DNA of 31,553 bases, from NCBI GenBank assembly GCA_905220665.1, contig CAJNAR010000197.1, forward strand, positions 1 to 31,553, read 5' to 3'. The first letter of the stretch is position 1. Every line of letters begins with the position of its first letter. Made by a program: the position numbers and the translations under genes. This DNA is from Albugo candida. Its lineage: Eukaryota > Oomycota > Peronosporomycetes > Albuginales > Albuginaceae. A model generated the notes under the pieces. The model saw only the letters and a list, made by a program, of their open reading frames with translations. It was not told the origin of the DNA and ran no database searches. Below are positions 20,955-31,330 of the stretch, in pieces.

Positions 20955-22160
20955 TCACGAACGAATTTTGAAGCTCCCGATTGCCACAATAAGGAGATCG
21001 ATTCGTGCGGAAGTATTCTTTGCATGCATGACATAACGCTGCACCCCACTCAAAAGCTTCAAAGAGCATTAGTTGATGTGATGCAAGAAGCAGTAATGCT
21101 AGTTCTATTTACCTGGGTTGCGTAGACCTTGTCAGAATAGACGCGAAGAAGTGCTGATCCCTCACACCGCAGTTGATGCACACTTCCCTTCAGTTGCTCG
21201 AGTTCGTGATTGATAATTGAGGCGAGTGGTCTTAAAGTCCTTCGTCCGCTGCTGAATAAATCTTCAAAGGAAGTTATTATGCAATCGATGTTGTTCAGCT
21301 GACGGGTCAAATTGGCTAGTCGTGAGTATAATGAAGAGTTTTCGTCTTGCGTAAGATAAGCAGAACTTGAATTTTCTTTGCGTTGCAATGGCGCTTGCTC
21401 AAACCGAAACGATACCCCGCCTAAGGTACTCCGAGAAGAAACCAAGACGCTTTCTGCTCTTCTCGTTGATGTCTTTGGCACGAAGTCATCATCGTATTCT
21501 TTCCTAGAACCACAGTTTTTTAAATTTAATATCGTCCAAGTACAGGTATGCCACTCACTTTGCAGTCAAATTGGTCTCCACGGCGTGAGTTCGAGCTGGA
21601 GTACTGGTGGAGGACCGAAAGTTAAAAGAGGAGGGATCGTTGGTGGAAGAAGAAGATTTGGAAAAGGAAGGAGTCTTGGAGTAGGAACGAGATGAAATGC
21701 GTACTTGTAGTCTATCCACACAAGCATTTGGCATTTCCGAAGATCTTCTTCTCGACTGTGCTGCGGGTATACTAAATTCATGGAGCTCTAGGTCCTGATC
21801 GTCGATAGATTCAGAGTCACTATAAAAGTCAAATTCCGAACACGAGGATTGTGATGATTCCGTTTCTGTACGCGTAAAGTCTACCATATCGTCGAATGAC
21901 AGCTTGTTCTTTCTTTTTATTTCTTGAAGAATTTCGCTGGAGTTTACGCCATCATCAACGAATGAAGCATGACCATCGCTTATAGGCGCTAAATCAGCCG
22001 CGGACAATCGGTTCTCATCAATATTTACCATAAGCTGGTCATAGTTAAGTGTTTTTCGATCGGTATCATAGATGAAACTGCACTGAGAGGAAGGAGAATA
22101 CGTCGACACAAGACTTTCTTCCTGTATTACATCACAATGTTTTGCCTTTCTGAACCGCAT
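20955..22160 (-). CDS. Unrecognised acidic/coiled-coil protein, three exons, 364 residues
   Basis: Exons on the minus strand are 22160-21559, 21503-21113 and 21056-20955. Introns of 55 bases (GTGAGT...CTAG) and 56 bases (GTAAAT, with a CTAAT branch-like site, ending AAG) keep the frame, and the last exon closes with TGA after KIRS. The first ~130 residues are acidic and contain short Asp/Glu-rich patches; residues 130-215 are Ser-rich with Arg (SSTNDPSSFNFRSSTSTPAR), likely a disordered, phosphorylated linker. Residues about 240-364 look like a continuous helix or coiled coil with heptad leucines and isoleucines. No membrane segment, zinc motif or catalytic signature is visible. I do not recognise the family. 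It lies 218 bases upstream of the SCYL1-type gene on the same strand. The third exon is the least certain: an alternative acceptor would give a different C-terminus. Confidence 0.75.
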
Positions 22161-22673
22161 TCTTGTTGAGTTTCCTTTCAGATTGACTTTGTCTTACTGA
22201 GGTTACTGACAAGCCATCGAAAAAGCAGTGCAGCGGATCAAGTAAAAAGTCATAAGATTACGGTGGCTGATAAGATGCTCAATCCCGTTGAGATCTTCGA
22301 TAATCATAACCTGTGCAAATTAATCACATATAAGCACACGATCAATTGAGCGACTGAACCTTTACTGCTTCCCGCATCAGAGCTGAGGGTCTTTCAAGCA
22401 CTTTTTTCAGTGAAAAGTTAGCGTTTACCGAACTATCATCTTATCCAGAGCTTTAGTGCGACTCGGTCGAGGCTATACCTCTAATCGTGACGGAATGTAT
22501 GACTATAAGAAATCACTGAATAGGATTTTATGATTGCACAAACAATATGCACTTCGTAAGTTTTACAACAGCTATACTTACTGTGCTTTTGTCGAGAGAA
22601 GCTAAGCACAATGTTCATACTACGCTACCGATTTCTATTTTCGAGTTCTACCGAATGCTGATGAAGATGGGCG

Positions 22674-23999
22674 ATGTCCGCTCGTCAAGACTCACGAAGA
22701 TCATTACACGAACTTTTTCTCATGAATGCCGTTGAAGCTCAAAAAATTGTCGGTATGCGCAAAAAATTTGATAGTATATCTTCATGTTTTGAATCAGGGA
22801 GCTTTCATCTTCCTTCGATTCGCCTGCTCGAGTTCTGACAAAGACCCAGAGAAGCCAAGGGACTAAAGCAAAAACGTTTCGCCAATAAAAGACGCTCCAA
22901 TCCTGTCTACCACGTATTACTGCATGATTTTAGCTTCTATCCCGATTTCTTGACTCAACAAGTCGCAACTCGAACGAAGTGTAGGATGAGATACCACCGA
23001 GCTTCGATGTAATTCAAATAAGATTTGCACCCCTATGTATTGCTTCGAAATTCAATATAACACTGGGTTTTTTCTGTACGCCAATTCTGATCGGGAATAC
23101 TAAGAAACTTCATATAATCTATCGTATTTCCATTAAAAAAACTCATCTGCAGCGCCAGATCCGGCAATTGGCGACACAATCAAAGTCATGTCTGGACAAG
23201 CAAACATGCATCTCACACCGGCAAACTGGCTCTCTTCCATGCTTCAATCAGCACTAAATCTATGCAAGGAGCCGAAACTCAATACGGTGGGCATGAGTCT
23301 GTTTGGTCGCCAGTATAGTACGATCTCCCCGAGAGGAATGTACCCGGCAGACTCGGGGCTCTACTCCTTGCTTGTACTTAACCTACATTTGTCGATCGTT
23401 TATTCCGCACTTTCGTGCTCGACGTGACGAACCAGTGTAAGTTCACCAGTCCCGAGTTTTGGAATGGATACATTGATTATAGATATGCTATGTCTGTTCT
23501 TCCATATAGACTTCAGTTAGGTTTATCTATCCCTTGTAGGAATGGGCAAAAGACTGCTGAGCGCGTAGCACTCGCTAAAAAATTTGCTGAGCTTTATTTA
23601 CATCAACTTGCTGTTGAAAGCAATCTAAGCCTGGTGGTCTCAACGTGGATTTCGCCGGGTACAAGCGAATATATTAGCTTCTCGACTTCTCAATATGGAA
23701 CGGTTACCCGACAAGGAGGTATGGGCAAGGGTGGTGGGACGACATGCGATTAATTTGTGGTTTGGAGGGATGATAGAACATTCACGTTTCGACTTCTTTG
23801 GAGCAAATCTTCTCCGAATGTTGATAGTATTGCCAAGCTTACTCCTCGCACTGATGAGAGTATATTGGCATATCTCCAGATTTGAATTACTATCGGTACA
23901 AAACAAGGGATCGATGCAGAACAGCTCAAGAGACTAGATGCACTATTTACTCCCATGAGATCGAGAAGCAGAGAAAGATTTGAACGCCAAATTGTGTAA
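22674..23999 (+). pseudogene. Possible decayed or undetected multi-exon gene, unrecognised
   Basis: Several open stretches line up on the plus strand. One frame is open with a single internal TGA from 22674 to about 23010; a second from 23137 to 23426 (contains ATG 23188, MSGQANMHLTPANW); a third from 23382 to 23750 (124 codons, includes KFTSPEFWNGYIDYRYAMSV); and the third frame resumes, after two stops, to a TAA at 23997 (ends RSRSRERFERQIV). The second and third can be joined by a 62-base GT...CAG intron (23374-23435) in phase 0. The remaining breaks do not coincide with convincing splice sites, so I favour a gene broken by stops and frameshifts, or assembly errors. Each piece alone is within reach of chance and no family is recognised. 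Confidence 0.3.
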
Positions 24000-24043
24000 T
24001 CACACTCGTATCGATCTTCAATGGCTCTTCAGAGACTGTACAT

Positions 24044-24068
24044 TATATATAGGAATTCCCTATATATA
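24044..24068. repeat. AT-rich near-perfect palindrome
   Basis: An inverted repeat centred on GGAATTCC (24052-24059) with arms of eight alternating T/A bases on each side (24044-24051 and 24061-24068); a single unpaired C at 24060 is the only interruption. It lies in gene-poor sequence, not next to a called gene, so a transcriptional terminator role is not implied. It could extrude as a small cruciform, or be a trace of a TA-inserting element, but no longer terminal repeats are seen around it. Confidence 0.6.
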
Positions 24069-27063
24069 TGGTGTTCTGCATTTTCTGCTTCTGTGAAGGC
24101 GATTCGTATATTTCACGACATTAGTACATGATTTATATGATCTTTACCATGGATTTGTCTACCTTAAGAAGAGGACACGTTTCAGGATAGTTTATGTACT
24201 AACAGAACATGTCGCAAACCACTCTCTTTCAAGATTTATGGTTTTTGCATCTGACAATGTTGGAACATACCAAAACCTCTATTCAGCCAATAGCCAGGCT
24301 CTAGTGGCAAGTTAAGTGTGCCACTTATAAACATGTTCTCCTTGATGTCGATACGACTTACGCTAATCAAACGAAGTCACTGATAGCAGCCAAGAGTGCG
24401 GTTGATGATTTTTGGGGATCATGGCATGGTGGATTCTCTGTTCGCACGTCGTTCTGAAGAAAGTGGTAATTTACTAAAGCTAACCCGGTTATGCTTGAAA
24501 CTTCTTTGAGTGAAAACATTTTTGTTTCTTACTCAGTTGCTCTGCTAAGTGATCCAACTAATGATTGACACGAATTCATATTCTTTGAGTCTATACCATA
24601 CCTCTGCATCCCTTCGCATCGAAACGAAGCATTGCGGGTGCACACGATCTGATGGGCATTCTACTTTTGTCGTCCTCGCATCATCTACCTTTATTTGAGC
24701 TAGCAACTGTGCGCTAATGAGAAGTCTAGCTGTGGATCCCTTACCAAGACAAAGGTCTTTGCCAATACGTGAGTCGCTTATTCATTATACACGGTTCTCT
24801 CGACAACAATCCTAGAGACACAATATGGACATTCGTTGGTAAACAGCGTTCACATGCTGTAAATGATTGCTACCATGACGTAAAATCTGCACTTTTATGT
24901 CGTATCATGTCTCTGTCACCTCCACGTGAGATATAGCAAAGGATATTTACTGCTGATATGTCCACATGCATAGTGTAATGCCATATTTCACTACGGATAC
25001 AGCGCTTCCCAGTAAAAGTAATTAAATATTATGCGAGGCAGGAAGTAGAAGCATGGTCCAATATCGTTTTCTGTTGTTAGCCTTGCTTCATGATGGCACA
25101 GATACGTTATGGCACCGGTACACCACGGGGCGGTCATCTAATCAAGTTGTCTTTTGCAGGGTCACAAGCACAGTTGTGAACGGGCGTCTGTAATGCCGAG
25201 CCAAAGATTCAATCTATATGATATCGCATGATATTGGATTATAGAAAATTTTGCTATCTGGGCTTGTCGACATCCAAATTTCTATTTTGATTGCTGTCAT
25301 TCTATCTCAAATTATGGAGACAGCAAAGAGCGAAATTTAGTTTGTTGGATCTCGCGCAATATTATTCAGGATCTTTATAAATGAGCTTGAATGTTCCAAA
25401 AAGTAGAAGCCATTTTCCGCACCTGATTGACCCGATAACTGCTCCAGCATCCATTTGAGAGTCTAAAACGCTTCAATGATCTACTTATGCTACCTCCCGA
25501 TAAATTCTTCACGCGAGGCTGAAAAATCTAAATCTTGCATTACGTCTCTGTACGCGATCACGACAGGCATGCGAGCTGACATGTTCTTGACGCCAGATAG
25601 ACCTAACACGAGCTGCTGTTTATGCATGTATCCAAAGATGTCTCGTTTGTAATGGTCTGGAAATCTTTCGTCGATAGAGAAATTAGGAGGCTACTTCTTG
25701 TGGCTCCTGGGAGACAGACGGTTATATATAGCGCTATAAGATTTTCTAAAGAAGTGTCATTAGAACGAGTTGGAACATTCTTGAAAATATCCTTTGTGTT
25801 AGTCTGAATGATGCTGTCTGTGCAATGAAGCGACGGTATATGAGAATAAATAGCAAATTAAGTATGAGCAAGATGGCTTAGCCTGCAAATTTTTAATCTG
25901 GTGACGAAATGGGAGAGGTCATGCAGGAGTTAATGAAATCTCTCATGAATGCATGCAAGCGGTGATTGATATCAAAGGAAGATTTACAGCATGATAAAAT
26001 GGCCGTGTGAAGTCTCTATCCAGAGAGAATATGTGTGAAAATGTGAAATGAAAAAGAATATTACAAAAGGCTTTGTAGAACGCTGTACTGCACACATCGT
26101 TCGTAAGCTATCTAGGGCGCAATCGAAACAAAATCTCCCGTAGAATCTTGACAGTAATCGAGTGATACATATCTTCTATTGCATGAAGATTAGAATTTCT
26201 CTACATCAAACGAACTAGTTCCAAATGATTTTGCTCTTCGTTCACACCCGTTGCCTTGTCACTGTGTTGGATCTACTCTCTGTGAATCAGTAGCGTTACG
26301 GCCGGAATGTCATACGTAGTTGACTTCAATTTCTTGTTTAATCACTGCTCAGCAGCGGTCAGATCGATGTCGATCGAAATCTGGTTTCCGAGAAATGTGA
26401 AGTTACAATTGCGTAAACATCGTTTTTACAATTTGTTGGAACTGACAAAGCGCCGTTAGAGCAAATGCAAATTTCACATCACGTGACGTCCACTCGGGTA
26501 TGTTAGTGATAAGCAGCTAAAGATCACCACAGCACGGTCTACCCCTTTGCCCCGTTACGAATGCTTATTGCGAAGAAAACGATAGGACTTCTCTTGTATC
26601 AGCAAAGCAAGCATCTTGCCTTAGTTAATCTATATATGGAAAAAATGACCAATTCGTCGGAACAAGGGGATTTTTCCGCAGTTTTAGCTTGGTGATGGGT
26701 TTTTTAGCTATTGCCTTTGCAAAGGGAGCTTCCCCAGCTTAATTTTCACATCAGATATGGTGGCTCACGAATGAGACATTTTACGTATCTTCAAGTTTCA
26801 ATGACTTTCTGTACAGTTATCAAAATTCACACATGTTGAAACAGAGGTAAAGATTTGTAAATCGTATCCCGAAAGCTCGATTGTAAGCAATTAGATTTCC
26901 TATGGCTATGTTCCGGGTGTCAATTAGTTTTATCTGCTTGTAAGCATTGGCGTTCAATAATCGTGCGCCAGCGAATTTGATTTATTTTGTTCTTGCACTT
27001 TCGATCGTGCTTTGCGGCATCATAAGCCAAGCAAGATCATAGCGAGCACTAAAGCCTGATTTC

Positions 27064-27129
27064 ATGTTTTAGCACTACACCTTCGTCTCGCAATGTGCAC
27101 CACACCAAGGAGCTTCACCTCCAGTGAAA
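27064..27129 (+). promoter_or_regulatory. Upstream ATGs in the leader of the purine gene
   Basis: Two ATGs precede the likely start codon at 27130. The first, at 27064, opens a two-codon frame (ATG TTT TAG). The second, at 27093, opens a 71-codon frame that runs out of frame into the coding region to 27308. If the transcript begins upstream of them, both would reduce translation of the main frame, the kind of arrangement used for translational control. The TTTTAG at 27068-27073 also resembles a splice acceptor of this genome, so the first ATG may instead lie in a leader intron. The transcription start is not visible from sequence. Confidence 0.35.
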
Positions 27130-30100
27130 ATGTCCGAATCGACCGCCATTGCAGTGCTTTGTGGTGTAAATGCGTCGCCCAAACTTATCGAAGTCGCGAA
27201 AAAGCTGTGCGAAAACCAAATTCGAATTGCTGTTCTTCTCTCTCATTCCATCGAACAAGCTCTAGTTGCTGCAGAAGTCCCGCATATTTCTGTGCAAAAC
27301 CCAACTGATGTTGGTATTTTACTATCTGATCGAATTGAATTGGTTCTCGCCGAGTTTCAAGCCATCAAATGTGTAAAAAAAGAAGATTACAAGATGATTG
27401 ATGCATGGATGAATGGATCATGCGCTTTTTTACGTACTGCTGCGTGGAATCACCAGCGTATTACTGTGATGTTGGACCCAAACGAATTTGATGTCGTGCC
27501 TACTAAGATTGCTAAAGATGGTCGATTAACGTTTTCGAAACAGGAAAATAAGCACTATGCAGAATCAGCATTCAGAGCATTTGCCGAAATGGACCAAGCT
27601 ATTTCCATTGCGATCGCGGATGAGAATCTTAAAGTTCATGATGTCCTTGTCGTTGGAAATGGAGGGAGAGAACATGCCATCGCATGGAAATTATCCCAAT
27701 CAGTGTCAACAGGAAACATTTACGTTGCACCTGGGAACGCCGGGACTGCAATGGCGTCAGATATCGATGTTACGAATGTGAATATCTCAATTCATGAACA
27801 CGAAAGACTGGTTAAATTTGCTGTTGAGAAGAATATTTCATTATGCGTGATTGGTCCAGAGGCACCACTTGTCGCTGGACTAGCAGATAAAATGAATGCC
27901 GTTGGAATCTTGGCTTTCGGCCCAAGTGCCAAGGCAGCGCAACTGGAGGCATCCAAGGCTTTCGCCAAAGACTTTATGCAACGTAATAGCATTCCGACAG
28001 CGCAGTATCAAAACTTTACTGATTATTACGAGGCCAAAGAGTACCTTGATAAAGTCAATCATAGTGTCGTTATCAAAGCATCAGGAATTGCTGCTGGTAA
28101 AGGAGTCGTGATCCCGAACTCCAAGGCTGAAGCTCATTCGGCACTGCGTGAAATCATGGTAGACAAAGTTTTTGGTGATGCTGGTGACGAAGTTGTGGTG
28201 GAAGAATTTCTGACAGGTGAAGAAGTCTCCTTATTGGCATTTAGCGATGGGGAGCATGTGGTAACCATGCCAGGTGTTCAAGATCACAAACGTGTATTCG
28301 ACGATGATCAAGGTCCCAACACCGGTGGAATGGGAGTCTTTTGTCCGGCCCCATGTCTCACACGAGCACTTGAAGTCGAATGTGTGCAAATTATCGAAAG
28401 AGTAATTTTATCGATGAAAAAGGAAGGAATGCCTTATGTGGGTGTTTTATACCCAGGCTTCATTCTGACTCCGGTCGGGCCAAGAGTTTTAGAATTCAAT
28501 TGCAGATTTGGTGATCCGGAGACCCAAGTACTTTTACCACTCTTACAAAGCGACCTTTTCGAAGTTATGCAAGCATGTGTACAAGGCCAGCTGGATCCTT
28601 CTCTTGTAGCTTGGCGTAACAGCGCGGCGGCAGCGGTTGTATTAGCCTCTGGTGGGTATCCGAACAGTTATTCAAAAGGTGAAAGTATTACGGGATTAAA
28701 ACAAGGGAACGATAATGACGTGGTCATTTTTCATGCTGGTACTTCTATTGATCAAGTAAGTGGAAACATCATCACGTCTGGTGGTCGCGTCCTGGCTGTG
28801 AGTGCCCTAGCGTCCAATCTGGAAAGCGCAATCCTTCGTGCATATGCAAGAAGTAGAAAGGTTGAGTTTAAGGGGAAACAATACCGCTCTGACATTGGCC
28901 TTAAGGGACTTCTATACACCGCGAAACCTGTCAGAATTGCTGTACTAGGCTCAACACGTGGAAGTAGCATGCAACCAATTATAGATGCTATTCAGACTGG
29001 GCAACTCGCAGCAAGCATTCAAATAGTTATCAGCAACAAGGCATCAGCAGTGATACTGGAACGTGCCAAGTCACAAGACATTGAAGCAGTGCATCTATCA
29101 TGTGTAGGGAAGTCTCGAGAGGACTTTGATGACGAAGTATCGCACGTTTTAGAAGCTAAAAAAGTTGATTTGGTACTCTTGATTGGGTACATGCGAATTT
29201 TATCTGGGAAATTCTGCAAACAATGGAAAGGCAAGGTCCTAAATGTACATCCCTCATTACTTCCCGCGTTTGCTGGGGGTATGGATTTGGCTGTCCACCA
29301 AGCAGTGTTAGATGCTCGTAAATCAGAAAGTGGATGCACTATCCATTTTGTTACAGAACAAGTCGATGCTGGACCAATTGTGGTTCAGATGAGATGTCCT
29401 GTATATCCGGACGATTCATCCGAGTTACTTAAAGCTCGTGTACAGGCGCTTGAAGGCAAAGCTTTTTTGCACGCGATAAAGTTATTTCAGACCGGAATGT
29501 GTCGCCCAATGCTTGAAGAGAAGGGAATGATAACTTATGCGACGGCTGGTGTTGATATTGAAGCAGGGAACAAGCTCGTGAAACTGATAAAACCATTTTG
29601 CAAGTCGACCATTCGGGCTGGTTGTGATGCAGATCTTGGTGGTTTTGGTGGGCTATTTGACTTGAGCGCTGCTGGATATAGCAGCGATACAGTTCTCGTT
29701 GCTTGTACTGATGGCGTAGGAACAAAGCTTCGTATCGCAACAGAAACGAAGATGCATGACACAATCGGTATCGATCTCGTTGCGATGTGCGTCAATGATC
29801 TGATTGTGCAAGGGGCAGAGCCTCTGTTTTTCTTGGACTACTATGCATGTGGTAAACTTGAGGTTGAAGAGGCCGCACAAGTAGTCAAAGGTATCGCTGA
29901 AGGCTGTCGCCAATCGGGTTGCAGTCTAGTTGGTGGTGAGACTGCAGAAATGCCGTCAATGTATCATGGTAAGGACTACGATCTTGCTGGATTCTGTGTC
30001 GGTGCTGTACGAAAGCCAGATATTCTTCCTCGCCGGGTTCAAGAAGGCTTTCTTGTGCTTGGTCTCGCCTCTTCTGGCGTACACTCGAATGGCTACTCTC

Positions 30101-30576
30101 TCGTACGCAAACTAGTCGAAATGGTTGGTCTCAATTACTCAGACCCATGCCCGTTCCCAAGTTCAAGTAAAACACTTGGCGAAGAGCTGATGAAACCAAC
30201 GAGAATTTATGTGAAGCATCTGCTACCATTGATCCGACAACGATTGGTACATGCTTTCGCGCATATCACAGGCGGTGGGTTGCTAGAAAACATTCCTCGT
30301 GTACTGGAAAAGTCTCTAGCCGTAGAGCTCGACTGTTCTCGCTGGACACTTTCACCTCTCTTCAAATGGATACGAGAGACAGCCAATTTGAGTCAAGAAG
30401 AGCTCGCTCGAACATTCAATTGCGGTATCGGGATGGTCTTGTTAGTCGCACCCGAAAATGCTGTCCAAGTGACTGACCTACTAAAAGCACACGGCGAAAA
30501 TGCAATGCATCTGGGTAAGGTAGTCAGACGGCAAGGAGAACAAGAGCAAGTGATTTTGAGAGGCACGTTAGATTGA
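27130..30576 (+). CDS. Multidomain purine enzyme: PurH-like N-terminal domain + GARS + GART + AIRS
   Basis: An intronless frame of 1,148 residues. Domains in order: residues 1-163, an MGS-fold region like the IMP cyclohydrolase half of PurH/ATIC with altered catalytic motifs; about 169-596, glycinamide ribonucleotide synthetase (PurD; VGNGGREHAI 175-184, KASGIAAGKGV ATP-grasp loop, GPNTGGMG); about 602-800, GAR transformylase (PurN; catalytic Asn705 and His707 in NVHPSLLP, Asp746 in DAGPIV); about 803-1148, AIR synthetase (PurM; GVGTKL, GIDLVAMCVND, VGGETAEMP). These catalyse steps 2, 3 and 5 of de novo IMP synthesis in the cytosol. Active-site motifs of GARS, GART and AIRS look intact. The order differs from the animal GARS-AIRS-GART protein, and the GART loop reads GSTRGSS instead of the usual GSGTGSN type. 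ATG 27130 is the first in-frame ATG. No neighbouring gene within 500 bases is secure. Confidence 0.96.
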   Translation: MSESTAIAVLCGVNASPKLIEVAKKLCENQIRIAVLLSHSIEQALVAAEVPHISVQNPTDVGILLSDRIELVLAEFQAIKCVKKEDYKMIDAWMNGSCAFLRTAAWNHQRITVMLDPNEFDVVPTKIAKDGRLTFSKQENKHYAESAFRAFAEMDQAISIAIADENLKVHDVLVVGNGGREHAIAWKLSQSVSTGNIYVAPGNAGTAMASDIDVTNVNISIHEHERLVKFAVEKNISLCVIGPEAPLVAGLADKMNAVGILAFGPSAKAAQLEASKAFAKDFMQRNSIPTAQYQNFTDYYEAKEYLDKVNHSVVIKASGIAAGKGVVIPNSKAEAHSALREIMVDKVFGDAGDEVVVEEFLTGEEVSLLAFSDGEHVVTMPGVQDHKRVFDDDQGPNTGGMGVFCPAPCLTRALEVECVQIIERVILSMKKEGMPYVGVLYPGFILTPVGPRVLEFNCRFGDPETQVLLPLLQSDLFEVMQACVQGQLDPSLVAWRNSAAAAVVLASGGYPNSYSKGESITGLKQGNDNDVVIFHAGTSIDQVSGNIITSGGRVLAVSALASNLESAILRAYARSRKVEFKGKQYRSDIGLKGLLYTAKPVRIAVLGSTRGSSMQPIIDAIQTGQLAASIQIVISNKASAVILERAKSQDIEAVHLSCVGKSREDFDDEVSHVLEAKKVDLVLLIGYMRILSGKFCKQWKGKVLNVHPSLLPAFAGGMDLAVHQAVLDARKSESGCTIHFVTEQVDAGPIVVQMRCPVYPDDSSELLKARVQALEGKAFLHAIKLFQTGMCRPMLEEKGMITYATAGVDIEAGNKLVKLIKPFCKSTIRAGCDADLGGFGGLFDLSAAGYSSDTVLVACTDGVGTKLRIATETKMHDTIGIDLVAMCVNDLIVQGAEPLFFLDYYACGKLEVEEAAQVVKGIAEGCRQSGCSLVGGETAEMPSMYHGKDYDLAGFCVGAVRKPDILPRRVQEGFLVLGLASSGVHSNGYSLVRKLVEMVGLNYSDPCPFPSSSKTLGEELMKPTRIYVKHLLPLIRQRLVHAFAHITGGGLLENIPRVLEKSLAVELDCSRWTLSPLFKWIRETANLSQEELARTFNCGIGMVLLVAPENAVQVTDLLKAHGENAMHLGKVVRRQGEQEQVILRGTLD

Positions 30577-31330
30577 GCGTGACTAAAAAGTAATCCTTTC
30601 ATCAAGTCGGTACTCTTATGTTTATAAATTACCAGAAAAACGCATCGTTCTAGCGTAGGCAAGAAATACCATGCGTGTGTACTGATGTGTGCTAGTCGCA
30701 GTCTACAAGTAATGTAAGAGCTAGCGAGACGCACAAGCTTTTGGTCGGTCGCATCGATTAAATGCAACTCGAGGTACCCGACGCTTGGGATAGCAGTGAG
30801 AGAGCTCAGTCTCGCTGCGCGTAATGAGAACAGATGTACGTGTTTTAATCAAATGATAGAGTCTACCGGATATTGCCGCATTGTCTCTTTTTCAAGATAA
30901 TTACTACGGTCACAGCTCTTTGTACTTCATGTTCAGGTAAGGTAGATAGCCTTGAGCTCTGTCACTCGGTTTTATGTGGCTCTGTTTCGCTTTTCTGGTG
31001 TTGATAAACTATGTTCAGTTCTATAGTTGAGATAGACTACAGGATATGATCTCTATAACAAAATGGCTCGGATCGCACCCGCAGACAATTGTGCACGTGT
31101 AAGTGATTCAGACGTCAGAACAATGCTTGAAAGCACTTGTAGTAATAGTGCAAGCACTAATACATCCTGTAGAAAGACATTTAAAATTTGAGGCCTATCA
31201 AACAAAGTAAATGAAGTTTTGCTGTGGCTGAATCCTTATGCGTGCATCGCATTGCTGACGAAGAGAGCGCTCCGACCTACTTTGGCACGACAAAGGCTAA
31301 ACATTATGGCTGAACGAGATTACATGATAG
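30577..31330. other. 3' flank of the purine gene, nothing recognised
   Basis: About 750 bases follow the stop of the purine gene with no supportable gene. It presumably contains that gene's 3' end and the region upstream of whatever runs off the right edge. A frame at 31219-31425 (plus) has an ATG only at 31306 and is short; it overlaps the candidate exon at 31331 in another frame. I see no RNA gene or repeat. Confidence 0.5.

Larger units (their letters stand above)
22161..27129. other. Gene-poor stretch between the compact block and the purine gene
   Basis: About 5 kb without a gene I can support. Bases 22,670-24,000 on the plus strand hold broken coding-like frames (separate entry). From 24,000 to 27,050 all frames are interrupted; the longest is 61 codons at 25622-25807. 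An AT-rich palindrome lies at 24044-24068. I found no tRNA, rRNA or snRNA motif, no long direct repeat, and no recognisable transposase or reverse transcriptase fragment. The last ~130 bases before 27130 must contain the start of the purine gene transcript and include two upstream ATGs. Confidence 0.5.

Noticed and set aside
29429..29764. 111-codon minus-strand ORF inside the purine gene
   Set aside because: Antisense shadow of the AIRS domain coding region.
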